The notes under the pieces are model-generated. The model was not told the DNA's origin. It made no database searches and saw only the letters and a program-made list of their open reading frames with translations. The position numbers and the translations under genes were made by a program. This document shows, piece by piece, positions 9,246 to 17,499 of a DNA stretch of 22,683 nt (position 1 is its first letter; every line of letters starts with the position of its first letter). This DNA comes from Sergeia podlipaevii (Eukaryota; Euglenozoa; Kinetoplastea; Trypanosomatida; Trypanosomatidae), in the NCBI GenBank assembly GCA_030849805.1, contig JASANZ010001894.1, positions 1 through 22,683 on the forward strand, in the 5' to 3' direction.

Positions 9246-10094
9246 ATGTCGCTTGCATACAAAAAGTGCCGCATGGCGTACACGCCTCTTTACAAGGGCA
9301 ACACAAAGTGGTCTGCGGAGCGTCAGGCCCGAGATGCGCTGAGACAGACCGTGGAGCGCTTTTGGACTCCCTTCGCGCAGCAGAAAACTGGGGCCGATAT
9401 CACATCGTACCGCTTTAAGGAGAATTTGGATTCACTGCGTACTCCTGACTTTACGTGTCAGCTGAACGGCGCTGTTGGCAACGCGCGCTTGCTAGAGGAT
9501 TTTTTCTCGGTGCTGCTTATCGGGTTTGACATTTTGTCGGTATCCGTTGAAAACAAAGGTGGCGGCTCCATGTCGGAGGTGATGGACTTGTGCAATTATC
9601 GAGGACACTATACCATTGCCCATACCCGACCTTTCTTGGGATGGGTACCATCTGTTGATGCGTCTCAATTGCTACAGAAGCAGCTGTCGAGTACGTTTGA
9701 CGGGAGCTGTGGTAGCAGCAGCGGTGCTGCGTCCGAGGCGGCGATGCAAAGCGGCAGTGTTTCGTTGTCATGCACCTCACGCTCCCAGGCCGCACCTCAG
9801 CTGAATGGAGTGCCAACCTTGAAAATTCCCTTCTCTACTCATGTTGAATGTGGACTCTCCAACAAACACATCTCTCACATGGTGCTTCGTACCTCGGCAC
9901 TGCAGCGCATTGCGGACACGCATGTATGGAGGTGTCCAGATAGCGTGAAGGAGTGCTTGTCAAACGCGGAGGCAGTGAAGATGCTGGCGACGCTGCGTCG
10001 ATCAAAGGTGAATCCCAGCATTATCAATACGAAGACGTTGTTGAGTGCGTCACGTCAGAACGCCACATGGGCATCTGCTATGGGTATTCTGTAG
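9246..10094 (+). CDS. Conserved-looking protein of unknown function (282 aa)
   Basis: I do not recognise this protein. The first ATG is at 9246; the in-frame GTG at 9228 is not a plausible eukaryotic start. The N-terminal 145 residues look folded. They begin with a basic, Tyr/Lys-rich stretch (MSLAYKKCRMAYTPLYKG), then a helical Arg-rich segment (about 23-40) and a hydrophobic stretch LLEDFFSVLLIGFDILSVSV at 82-101. That stretch is too polar at its start to be a clear membrane span. Residues about 146-186 are Ser/Gly/Ala/Gln low complexity. A second folded-looking part follows (187-282), with TLKIPFSTHVECG and a helical C terminus. There is no signal peptide and no metal-binding cysteine cluster. 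The basic N terminus would allow mitochondrial import, but that is speculation. It lies between SAC1 and COQ3, which says nothing about its function in a polycistronic genome. Confidence 0.8.
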   Translation: MSLAYKKCRMAYTPLYKGNTKWSAERQARDALRQTVERFWTPFAQQKTGADITSYRFKENLDSLRTPDFTCQLNGAVGNARLLEDFFSVLLIGFDILSVSVENKGGGSMSEVMDLCNYRGHYTIAHTRPFLGWVPSVDASQLLQKQLSSTFDGSCGSSSGAASEAAMQSGSVSLSCTSRSQAAPQLNGVPTLKIPFSTHVECGLSNKHISHMVLRTSALQRIADTHVWRCPDSVKECLSNAEAVKMLATLRRSKVNPSIINTKTLLSASRQNATWASAMGIL

Positions 10095-10381
10095 TGAGGC
10101 CATACACATATATATTTGTCTTGTGTTTGCATTTTGAGTTTGCGTCTGTGCGCATATGTTTGTGTGTGTGTGTGTGGTGGGTGTGCCTATTGTAAACTGC
10201 GTATTTGCTATAGAAGACAGTACCTATGGTTTTCCGCTAGCACCACTCATACAACATCTTTTTACACCGTTGTGTTTTTATATACCGGCCTTCTTATATG
10301 AATGAATGTCTACACCAGTAAATACACAGATACAAGAGAGAACCTGTGGGTATATGCGCTATATATTTTGAATGATTATTC

Positions 10382-10422
10382 AGGTTTTTTTTTTTTGTAG
10401 GTTCTTTAAAAAAAAAAAACCT
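10382..10422. repeat. Perfect 15-bp inverted repeat (AGG-T12 / A12-CCT)
   Basis: The left arm 10382-10396 reads AGG followed by twelve T. The right arm 10408-10422 reads twelve A followed by CCT. The loop is 11 nt (10397-10407). In RNA this would form a 15-bp hairpin of twelve U-A pairs clamped by three pairs at its base. It lies 290 nt after the stop of the 282-aa gene, so probably in its 3' UTR or in discarded spacer. Confidence 0.85.
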
Positions 10423-11823
10423 TTATGCGTGTGTATATCTCAGGCAGCCCCGTGCATCATTTTGTAGGTTCTTCTTTGTCTCTTGTTTTTTTTTTGAAAA
10501 TCATTTTTCTTCTTTGGCACGTTCAAGAACAAGTGGTGGTGGCTGACGCCATCAGTTCTGTATACGTCAATTAATAAGGGAGAAAGGGAGGGGGCGCAAT
10601 TTATACTATAAATTTATTTATTCGTTGTACTGCGAAAAGAAATTTCCCTTTTTGGTGTTTCTTTCACCCCCCCCCTCTTCCTTTTTTTTTTTTTGCCACT
10701 CCTTTGCCTGTGTTTTCGATTTCGATATTGCAAATTATCAGAGACGACGAAAACAACAAGCACAATGGCAAACGAAAAGGAGGAACTGGAAAGAAAATTC
10801 TTGCTCTACATTTATATATATATATATATCGTTCTTTTATATATTGAGCTTAGAGTGTACCTTCTCTTTTTTTTTTCTTTTACGAAATGGATATGATTGT
10901 AGGCACTTAAAGAGAAGGCATTCTTTTTGCTTTGCTGTCATTTTCTCCTTTTCTTCAATTCGCGTGCTTTTTTTAAAGTTTTTTTTTTTTTACTATTTTG
11001 TTGATTTTCTCCCTCTTTTATTTTCATACGCAACCTCAGATGCTATCATTATTTTTTCATTCTCAATTCGCTTGATCATCTTGAAGGGATATATTTTTAT
11101 GACCTTTTTAGAAGACTTCTTTTTTGCTTTTTTTTATTTATCTTTTTGTTGCTGTGTGTTTTATTTTACTTATATTTCCTGCTTCATTTTTATCAATTTT
11201 TTTTTTAACTACTATTTTCAATTATCTTTTGTGCGTGTTGAGAGAGAGGTTTGAGCTCATCTTTTTTTTTTTTCTTTTTACAAGCAACAAAAGAGAAAAA
11301 ATATGAGCACGTACCATTGAAGTCACTCTGCTTCCGTAGCGTCCCCCCCCCTCTTCAAAAAAATATATATTTTTTTTTTTGAGCAATCTAACGAGTTCTC
11401 TTAGTTTATCTCTTCTTTTTCATCTTTTTCTTATTTGCGTGCTCGTGTGTACATGCTAGCGTCGGGAAATTATATATCGAAAGAAAGGCGATAGACGACT
11501 GGCGCGAACGACGCTCCTGTTCTTTTTTTAAAGAAATAAAATGTGCTTTTGGTGCTTTGTCTGGCCGGCTTATTGTTTTTTTTTCCCCTTTTCCATCTTT
11601 TTTTTTCTTTTGCAAGTGTGTGTGCGTGCATAATGTGTGTCTTTGAAAATAATTAATGAGGCACCTGGTTCTTGTTGTAAAATGAATGTGTTATGTTAAG
11701 GACTGTGTGTGCACGCAGTTTCTCTAGAAAACTGTCTTTGAGGGGTTAGCTTTGTTACTACTGTATAAGGAATTGTACTCATTGAGTGCATATCACTGGG
11801 TTGATTATTTTTATAAAATGAAA

Positions 11824-11882
11824 TTCTTTAGTCGTCTTTTATCTTACAATAATTTCTTCTTCACTCATCTTTCTCTTTGAAG
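11824..11882 (+). promoter_or_regulatory. Candidate spliced-leader acceptor region for COQ3
   Basis: A pyrimidine-rich stretch runs from 11824 to 11878 and is followed by AG at 11881-11882, giving a 294-nt leader without ATG. A second tract at 12141-12162 is followed by AG at 12164-12165, which would leave only 11 nt of leader. Further AGs lie at 11959-11960 and 12139-12140. I cannot choose between them. Confidence 0.35.
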
Positions 11883-12176
11883 CGTGTTTTTAGTTACTTT
11901 TTTTTTATAGCAAGTATTTTAAAATCAATTATTATTGTTAGCTTTTTCTTTTTTTCTGAGCTGTTCTGCGATATCAAGCAAGTACTTCTTGCTTTTCGTA
12001 TCTTCTTTTTTGTGATCATAGTTTTCTTATTTACCATACTATTTGAGAGCTTCTTATCATTACTACTCCTATCGCGTTGGTAACGTCAACCACGAGGTGC
12101 TTCCTGTTTCTACGCACACTTGCGTAAAGCTTTTTGCTAGTTTTTCTTTTCGTTTTGTCGTTGAGGTAAAGTAGCA

Positions 12177-13106
12177 ATGCCGATGACTCTCGGAGTGTCT
12201 GCTGCGGAAGTTGCCAAGTTTAGCGTACTTCAGAAGCAGTGGTGGAACGCAACTGGCCCGCTACGCTCCTTGCATCTCATGAACCCTATTCGTGTCCAGT
12301 ACGTTGACAACGCGGTTCGTCAATACGGCAAGCTGAGCCGCGACGGGGTTCGTTGTCTTGCCGGCTGCGGCCTCACTCCAGAGCACACAGTTTTGGACGT
12401 GGGATGTGGCGGCGGCATCCTCTCTGAGAGCCTTGCCCGCCTCGGAGGCACTGTAACAGGCATCGATGCGTGTGAGGGGAGCATTGCAGCTGCGCAGCAG
12501 CGGAAGATGCGTCTTATTGAAAACTCAATTGCTATTTGTGACACAAGTGCGACCTCGTCTTGGGAAAAGCGATTGGAGTACCGCTGCGTCTCTCTTTTCG
12601 ATATTGTGCGAAAAGAAAAGAAGCAGTATGACGTAGTGGTGGCTAGCGAGGTGATTGAGCACGTGAGCGATGCGCGTGCATTCTTGCAGGCCTTATGCGA
12701 AGCAACAAAGCCTGGTGGTCTGCTTATCCTGTCTACCATGGATAAATCGCTTAAGACCGCCATTAGCCACATTCTTATCGCCGAGTATCTTACCGGGGTC
12801 GTGAAGCCCGGCACCCACGACTGGGCCAAGTTTATTCCCCCGCAGGATATGACGAACTTTACACGTCGCTTTGACGTCGCGAAAGTGGATCTTCAGTACA
12901 TTGTCACCTACCCTGACATTGCGCGCTCTGCAGCGACTCGCAACTTCCAGATCAACTTTGCTCTCTCCTCTAGCTGCAACACAGGCCACTATTTCTGGAC
13001 CGGTGTGAAGGCACGTCACACTGCAGCACCCACTGCGAACGCTGGTGGGGCTCCCACCGCTGCATCAGGGGCTGGTGAACCTATGACAACAACCACACCA
13101 AATTGA
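12177..13106 (+). CDS. COQ3: Ubiquinone biosynthesis O-methyltransferase COQ3/UbiG
   Basis: This 309-aa SAM-dependent methyltransferase should carry out the two O-methylation steps of ubiquinone synthesis on the mitochondrial inner membrane. It shows the UbiG/COQ3 N-terminal signature (F15...WW...LH.MNP.R), motif I DVGCGGG at residues 74-80, the acidic post-I residue in TGIDA, and the ASEVIEHV motif at 156-163. It also has KPGG...STM, then the family-specific AEYLTG...GTHDWAKFI segment. The last 28 or so residues are a low-complexity Ala/Thr/Gly tail. The conserved domain starts only about 11 residues after the start. An in-frame TGA at 12162-12164 with no ATG after it rules out a longer N terminus, so there is little room for a classical mitochondrial presequence. 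Family assignment is firm; location is inferred from the pathway. Confidence 0.93.
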   Translation: MPMTLGVSAAEVAKFSVLQKQWWNATGPLRSLHLMNPIRVQYVDNAVRQYGKLSRDGVRCLAGCGLTPEHTVLDVGCGGGILSESLARLGGTVTGIDACEGSIAAAQQRKMRLIENSIAICDTSATSSWEKRLEYRCVSLFDIVRKEKKQYDVVVASEVIEHVSDARAFLQALCEATKPGGLLILSTMDKSLKTAISHILIAEYLTGVVKPGTHDWAKFIPPQDMTNFTRRFDVAKVDLQYIVTYPDIARSAATRNFQINFALSSSCNTGHYFWTGVKARHTAAPTANAGGAPTAASGAGEPMTTTTPN

Positions 13107-13433
13107 CGAGAGTGTGTATATATATGGTAAATGAGATGCTTTACAATAGATGCAAAGAAGTAGGAAAAGAAATGCATCTTAGCGAATCGTTCTCAATCTA
13201 TATGGTATTTTTTTTAAAAAAATCTTTTTGCTCAGTGCACTAGATGAGTGCAAATCAACATAGGAAGCCATATGCGTTGTTGAAAGCAAAAAAAAAATGC
13301 ATGACACTTTTGGCGGTAGGACTATCGACCAGAATTAGGGTTATGGTGATTGACCACTTGGACGCTAAAATGCACACACACACACACACACAAATATGCT
13401 AAACCAAGATGATGCTTAATCTAACATGCTGCC

Positions 13434-13841
13434 ATGGACGATGTACCGTCATTAAGTCCTTGGTTTGCTCACGATTGCATGGAAAAGAAGGGATACTATT
13501 GCACACATGCCATTATTCTTTTCACCATTGCAGATGCTGTGAACAGGCTATACTCCATTTTAAACAGCTGCGAATCTGCACAGTTATCCATGCTTCTGCT
13601 TTTTTTTTCCTTCTTTATTTTTGTTATCCTGCTCTTTTTTATAATATATTTTGATTATTCCATTTTTTTTTTAATGAGAGTATGTAAGTTTATTGCTTTC
13701 ATTTTATATTTTTTTAAATTTACACACACACACGAATACATAGTAGTGCGCAACATCAGACACCACGGCAGTATCACACGATCGTTTACACAAACGCGTG
13801 TGTCACAAAGGGGGCGTAGTAGTCTTTTTTTTTTTTACTAA
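13434..13841 (+). other. Orphan ORF (135 codons), possible relic or spurious
   Basis: This ATG-initiated frame has a protein-like first 50 codons (MDDVPSLSPWFAHDCMEKKG onwards). It then degrades into Phe/Ile/Leu from T tracts and ends inside the splicing signal of the next gene. That overlap argues against it being a functional gene of this length. No family is recognised. Confidence 0.15.
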
Positions 13842-13869
13842 TCTTTTTTCAATTGTTTGTATCTCGCAG
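13826..13869 (+). promoter_or_regulatory. Predicted spliced-leader acceptor for the FYVE gene
   Basis: A pyrimidine-rich stretch 13824-13867, including T12, is followed by CGCAG with AG at 13868-13869. This gives a 75-nt ATG-free leader that contains the TAT repeat. An alternative AG is at 13742-13743. Confidence 0.6.
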
Positions 13870-13905
13870 TCGATACCACAGTAAAGACTACTACTACTAT
13901 TATAC

Positions 13906-13930
13906 TATTATTATTATTATTATTATTATT
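13906..13930. repeat. (TAT)8 microsatellite in the FYVE gene leader
   Basis: There are 25 uninterrupted bases of TAT repeat, preceded by several ACT units (from 13888), ending 14 bases before the start codon. Length variation here would alter the 5' leader but not the protein. Confidence 0.9.
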
Positions 13931-13944
13931 CATTCTTGGATACT

Positions 13945-15051
13945 ATGAGCAGTGGAGGGCCAACAGATGCTGCGTTGCGTAGAACGATCCGATTTGAGGA
14001 TCTTGGCGAGCCCGTGCAGCGTCTGCTCAAGTCCCTTAAGAGTGACCTTAGTGAGGACGACATGGCGCTGCTTGAATACGTCTCTGTGAAGGACATGGCA
14101 AAGATTTATGGCGAGATGACGACTGATCGACATGCTCAGGAGATCTGGGAAGAGCTGCGTGAGGCGCTGCAGGCGAGACGCGAAAAGGTCGCTCAACGGG
14201 CAAGTGAATTGGCGGCCAAGCGTGAGGCCCTCGAGGCGCAGCAGCGCGCCATGGAGGATGAGTTTGCAGCGCAGCGCGCACGCGAGGAGGCTGAGCAAGC
14301 AGAGGCTGAGGAGGCAAGACGACTGCGACGCGAGCACCGCAAGGCGGAACGCGAAGCCGCTGCTGCGGAGGAAGCCGCTGCCGCTGCTCAAGCGGCTCAA
14401 GAGGCTGCGGAGGAGGCTGCTGCACTTGCAGAGGAGGAGGCGAGACAGGCGCGTGCAGAGAAGAAACAGAAGCGCCGTGAGGCCCGCGCGCGGGAGTTGC
14501 AGGAGGAGCAAGAGGCTTTGCTTGCAGAACAGGCGCGTCGGGAGCGTCGGGCACGGGAGCGAGCGAACCAGAAGGATGACTGGGCCGAGTATGTGAAGAG
14601 CCATCCATTAGAGTTCACCGAGGCCTGTGGCAATGGGCACAACAGCGATGACGGAGACATTGCTCAGAAGAAGATAGATCATATGCTCAACAGTCCTCCT
14701 ACCACCACACGTGCAGTACTTTCTCGCACGTATACCCCTAAATGCCCCAACTGCGGTAGCAAGTTTGCCCAGCCGCCCAAACATTGGGAATGCCCGCTGT
14801 GTTTGCGTCAGGAGACGCGTCATATTTTGGTATGGCAGCCAGACAATGACTCGCAGCAGTGCATGGTGTGTCGAGCTGGCATTGGACGTTGGTCACGTCA
14901 TCACTGTCGCAACTGTGGGCGTCTTGTGTGTAGCAGCTGCTGTGAGACGCGGGCGTATATCCCTTGCATTGGGTTTAGAGATCCTGTGAAGGTGTGTGAC
15001 GAGTGCGCCACGATGCAACCGCCGCCATCGTCGGGACCAAGCGTCGAGTAG
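13945..15051 (+). CDS. Coiled-coil protein with zinc ribbon and FYVE domain
   Basis: This is a 368-aa protein that probably binds PtdIns3P on endosomal membranes. The ATG at 13945 is the first after a 260-nt ATG-free zone; an in-frame TTG nine bases upstream is ignored. Residues about 65-215 form a long charged Ala/Glu/Arg-rich helix, likely coiled coil, with runs such as EAEEARRLRREHRKAEREA. A four-cysteine ribbon follows (C267, C270, C283, C286). The FYVE finger then occupies about 297-356. It has WxxD (WQPD, 297-300), CMVC, the basic motif SRHHCRNCG, CSSC, and KVC in VKVCDEC ending at C354. All eight zinc ligands are present. The first basic position of the R-R/K-HHCR motif is Ser, and the loop before it is short and carries a Trp. 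The protein ends with a short Pro/Ser tail. Domain calls are firm; the membrane target is inferred from the family. Confidence 0.92.
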   Translation: MSSGGPTDAALRRTIRFEDLGEPVQRLLKSLKSDLSEDDMALLEYVSVKDMAKIYGEMTTDRHAQEIWEELREALQARREKVAQRASELAAKREALEAQQRAMEDEFAAQRAREEAEQAEAEEARRLRREHRKAEREAAAAEEAAAAAQAAQEAAEEAAALAEEEARQARAEKKQKRREARARELQEEQEALLAEQARRERRARERANQKDDWAEYVKSHPLEFTEACGNGHNSDDGDIAQKKIDHMLNSPPTTTRAVLSRTYTPKCPNCGSKFAQPPKHWECPLCLRQETRHILVWQPDNDSQQCMVCRAGIGRWSRHHCRNCGRLVCSSCCETRAYIPCIGFRDPVKVCDECATMQPPPSSGPSVE

Positions 15052-15716
15052 GACTACCGACTGTACTGTGAGACCTTTTACTAGTTTTTTTTTTTTGACG
15101 TGTTAGTTGTTGCTTGTAGCTGACTCTTTTTTTACCTCTACACAGCAGTTTGCGAGGAGAGTGTTTATTTAGCGTTGCCACTTTTTTTTGGTGTATTTAT
15201 GTATGCATCATTTTTCTTCTTCCTTTGTGTGCTTCATTTAAGCAATAGGTTTCGTTGTGAAGCGGAAGTTCTTTCAAGTTTGCTAGTGTCTTTTTTTCTT
15301 TTCTTTTTTTTTAGTTGCAAGGCTGGTGCTGCTTGCTTGTAGAATATCAATGCTGCTTCTTTGCTGTTCTTATCAACCTTTTATTTTTCTGAGAGAAATG
15401 GAGACCAATATGGCTGTTGGGGAGTGAAGATAAATAATGAGTGTTTCTTGTTGCCTCACACAAATTTGAAAATTGTCTAGCCAACAACAATAATAAAAAT
15501 AATGTCATTTTTTTTAAAAGAATTTTTTTGTCTTAACGATTGGAGTGGATTCCTCTTTAAAAGAAGGGAAACAGTATGCGCGCCAATGCTTTCTTTAATA
15601 TATATATTTTTTTTTTACTATCTTTCGTTTTTGACTGCTTGCTTTCTTGATTTTGCTTTTAACATCCATGTTGAAAGCAAAATAGTTACCTTTTTCCCCC
15701 TCTTAGTAACCCAACC
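15052..15716 (+). other. T-rich spacer, no gene seen
   Basis: It contains repeated T8-T11 runs (15085-15095, 15183-15190, 15304-15312 and others) and ends in a C/T-rich splice signal. ATGs are present throughout, the last at 15668-15670. No ORF of coding composition and no RNA gene is visible. Confidence 0.7.
15691..15706 (+). promoter_or_regulatory. Predicted spliced-leader acceptor giving a 10-nt leader
   Basis: The tract T5C5 plus TCTT (15691-15704) runs directly into AG at 15705-15706, with the start codon at 15717. The ATG at 15668 lies upstream of the acceptor and would be removed. The start context CCAACCATGG is close to a strong Kozak sequence. Confidence 0.7.
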
Positions 15717-16226
15717 ATGGAGCACCTCGCTGTTTCTGTTAGTTCTTTCGTGAACGTTATCGAGGACCTGCGTCTTCCCATGGTTCCGTATGATACTTAC
15801 ATCAAGACCGTTCTTGTCGGCATTCCCATCGCGGTACTTTTGCACGACGCTGCCGAGCACTGGATGCCCACTAAGGTTCGCATCCCCATCATCTCTTGGT
15901 TTATGCGTCGCTGGCGTGGCGAGGCAGACGCCAAGACGACGCATCTTCGCGCCGCTCGCAACCTGTTGCTCTTCGCCTTCTTTGTGGCGATGCGCATGGA
16001 CCAAGGTGCCAATGCAGAGGCGCAGCCCTCTGACTACGTTGAGCAGCGTCTAACCAACCCTGTTGCGCAGCGCTCCTTGAACCAGGATATCTACAAGGCT
16101 CGCTCTCTCGCTTTTGGTGCCGCTGATGAGCTGCTTGGTGAAGAGGAGATGAACATGGTGGCGGTCCAGCAGCAGCGTGACGCTGTGCTTCGCCGCCGTC
16201 ACGTGCATGAGTCTCGCTCCAAGTAA
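15717..16226 (+). CDS. Unrecognised 169-aa protein with two hydrophobic segments
   Basis: I do not recognise the family. The start at 15717 follows the acceptor closely and sits in a CCAACCATGG context. Residues 29-42 (IKTVLVGIPIAVLL) and 82-93 (NLLLFAFFVAMR) are hydrophobic, with a basic segment between them (KVRIPIISWFMRRWRG, 53-68). The C-terminal half is hydrophilic and helical, ending in a basic cluster (RDAVLRRRHVHESRSK). There are no cysteines. Codon choice looks more biased toward CGC/CGT, AAG and GCC/GCT than in its neighbours, and the leader is very short; both fit an abundantly expressed housekeeping protein. A small inner-membrane subunit of a mitochondrial complex is one possibility, but nothing in the sequence proves it. 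Confidence 0.85.
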   Translation: MEHLAVSVSSFVNVIEDLRLPMVPYDTYIKTVLVGIPIAVLLHDAAEHWMPTKVRIPIISWFMRRWRGEADAKTTHLRAARNLLLFAFFVAMRMDQGANAEAQPSDYVEQRLTNPVAQRSLNQDIYKARSLAFGAADELLGEEEMNMVAVQQQRDAVLRRRHVHESRSK

Positions 16227-17499
16227 TCAGAGAAAATGAATGAATGAATGAAAAAGAAAGGAAGGAAGCAAGAGAGTGAAGCGCTTCAAAAGAAAAAGGC
16301 GGATATCAAGTGCAAACGGGGATAGAGAACATTGATAACGAAATGAACCAGGCACAACAGCAATTTTTTCTCTTCATTGCACATCCTTTCTTTTTTTCTT
16401 TATTTTCCCTTTCAGCTTTTATTTGGGCATTAAAGGGTACAATGACAAACTGCGTACACACATCTGTACATGATGCTCGTACAGCACTTTTCTTTACTTC
16501 TTTATGAGGCTGATATGAAGGCTGTTGACTGGCTTGCACCATTACTCACATTTTTTTTTAAAAAATATTATTGATTTTGCAACTTGTGTAGCTGCAACTG
16601 AGGCAGCAAGGAAGGAAAATGAAAAGGGAGAAAAAGCCACAGAAAAAAAGCAATTAATGAAGAGGAATCGGTACTCACTTAATATCAGGTGGCTTTTTTT
16701 TTGTTATTAACGTTACTAGTATATATATTGACAAAAAACTATAGCAGCGGCATACAGAGCGAAGAACGAACTCTTTTACAATCGTTTATGTTGCCGCTAC
16801 CTACAATTATCAAAAGTGTGTTGAAGTGAATAAGTGGGTGAGAGATGGAAAATCTTAGTGTCCGTCTCATTTGGCTTCTTCTTGCCGAGGACTATGCAAC
16901 ACATATTAATTAGAAAATAAGACAGTAAAGTGCCGATACTATTACCAACAGCGGAGCAGTTGTACCATCCCCCATTTATTTTTTACTTGAGTTCTGAGCT
17001 TACTTTGTTGCTCATGCTTCCTTTGAAACAACGTCGATAACTCTTTGGCAATACGACCGCTTATCACTGATATTTTTTTTTTTTCAATATTTCCTTATGT
17101 TCATCTTTTTTAAAGAGCAAAACGCTTTTTTGGATTAGGTGGTGTACGCTATATTTGTCGAGCGTAATTTTGTACACACTGAAAAGGAAAAGGGAAGCAC
17201 AATTCACATTGAGTACTCGCGAATAGATCACTAGTTCACTATTTGTCACTGCGGGCACTACTTGTTATTCATAGAACTAACTGTTATCTTTTTTTTCTTA
17301 CTTTGTAGCTGCTCATATATATTTCTGTTTATAGACGCCAACCTTTCTCCTCACACTTACCGCTATATTTGTAGAGTCTGGGAGAAGCATAATTATTTAT
17401 ACATAAATATACTTACTTGTGTGTGTGTGGCCAACTGCCTTTACTTCGTGTATTTTTGTGTGTGTGTGTGAGTGTGGAACAGAAAGTAGTGTGAAGGAA
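16227..17499 (+). other. Spacer between the 169-aa gene and SAS-6
   Basis: An (AATG)4 repeat follows the stop codon at 16235-16251, then purine-rich DNA, then T-rich DNA. From 17100 onward there is no ATG until the SAS-6 start. TG tracts lie at 17418-17429 and 17457-17470. A frame that opens at GTG 17419 is simply the SAS-6 frame read upstream through these repeats. No other gene is seen. Confidence 0.7.
17287..17308 (+). promoter_or_regulatory. Predicted spliced-leader acceptor for SAS-6
   Basis: A pyrimidine tract 17287-17306 is followed by AG at 17307-17308, giving a 191-nt ATG-free leader. A stronger T-rich stretch (17072-17111) with AG at 17114-17115 would give 384 nt, also ATG-free. 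The last upstream ATG is at 17097, before this acceptor. Confidence 0.5.

Larger units (their letters stand above)
10095..12176 (+). other. T-rich spacer (2.08 kb) with a striking inverted repeat
   Basis: No credible gene is present. A frame of about 209 codons at 10625-11254 is a Phe/Ser/Tyr-rich reading of T tracts that lacks an ATG start and is rejected. Notable contents are a (TG) tract near 10161-10175, the T12/A12 inverted repeat at 10382-10422, a 14-base direct repeat (10393-10406 and 10460-10473), a C9 run near 10668-10676 and a TA tract near 10813-10829. From 11821 to the next start codon there is no ATG. Confidence 0.7.
13107..13944 (+). other. Spacer with CA repeat, GC-balanced island and triplet repeat
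   Basis: A (CA)10 tract is at 13373-13392, an orphan ORF begins at 13434, and a TAT triplet microsatellite is at 13906-13930. A single TTAGGG near 13337 is not telomeric. The last ATG before the FYVE gene start is at 13682. No confident gene is present. Confidence 0.65.

Noticed and set aside
10625..11254. A 209-codon Phe/Tyr/Ser-rich frame in the third spacer
   Set aside because: It is a translation of T and TA tracts, does not begin with ATG, and has no recognisable motif.
13930..14604. A 224-codon and a 186-codon frame on the minus strand across the FYVE gene
   Set aside because: They are Leu/Ser/Pro-rich shadows of the Glu/Ala/Arg-rich coiled coil on the plus strand; the plus-strand frame has clear domains.
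5493..15051. SAC1 and the FYVE gene as a phosphoinositide operon
   Set aside because: Trypanosomatid polycistrons group unrelated genes, and two unrelated genes lie between them.
17419..17499. A 27-codon upstream extension of SAS-6 from GTG
   Set aside because: It is Cys/Val-rich translation of TG repeats without an ATG; the first ATG at 17500 is preferred.
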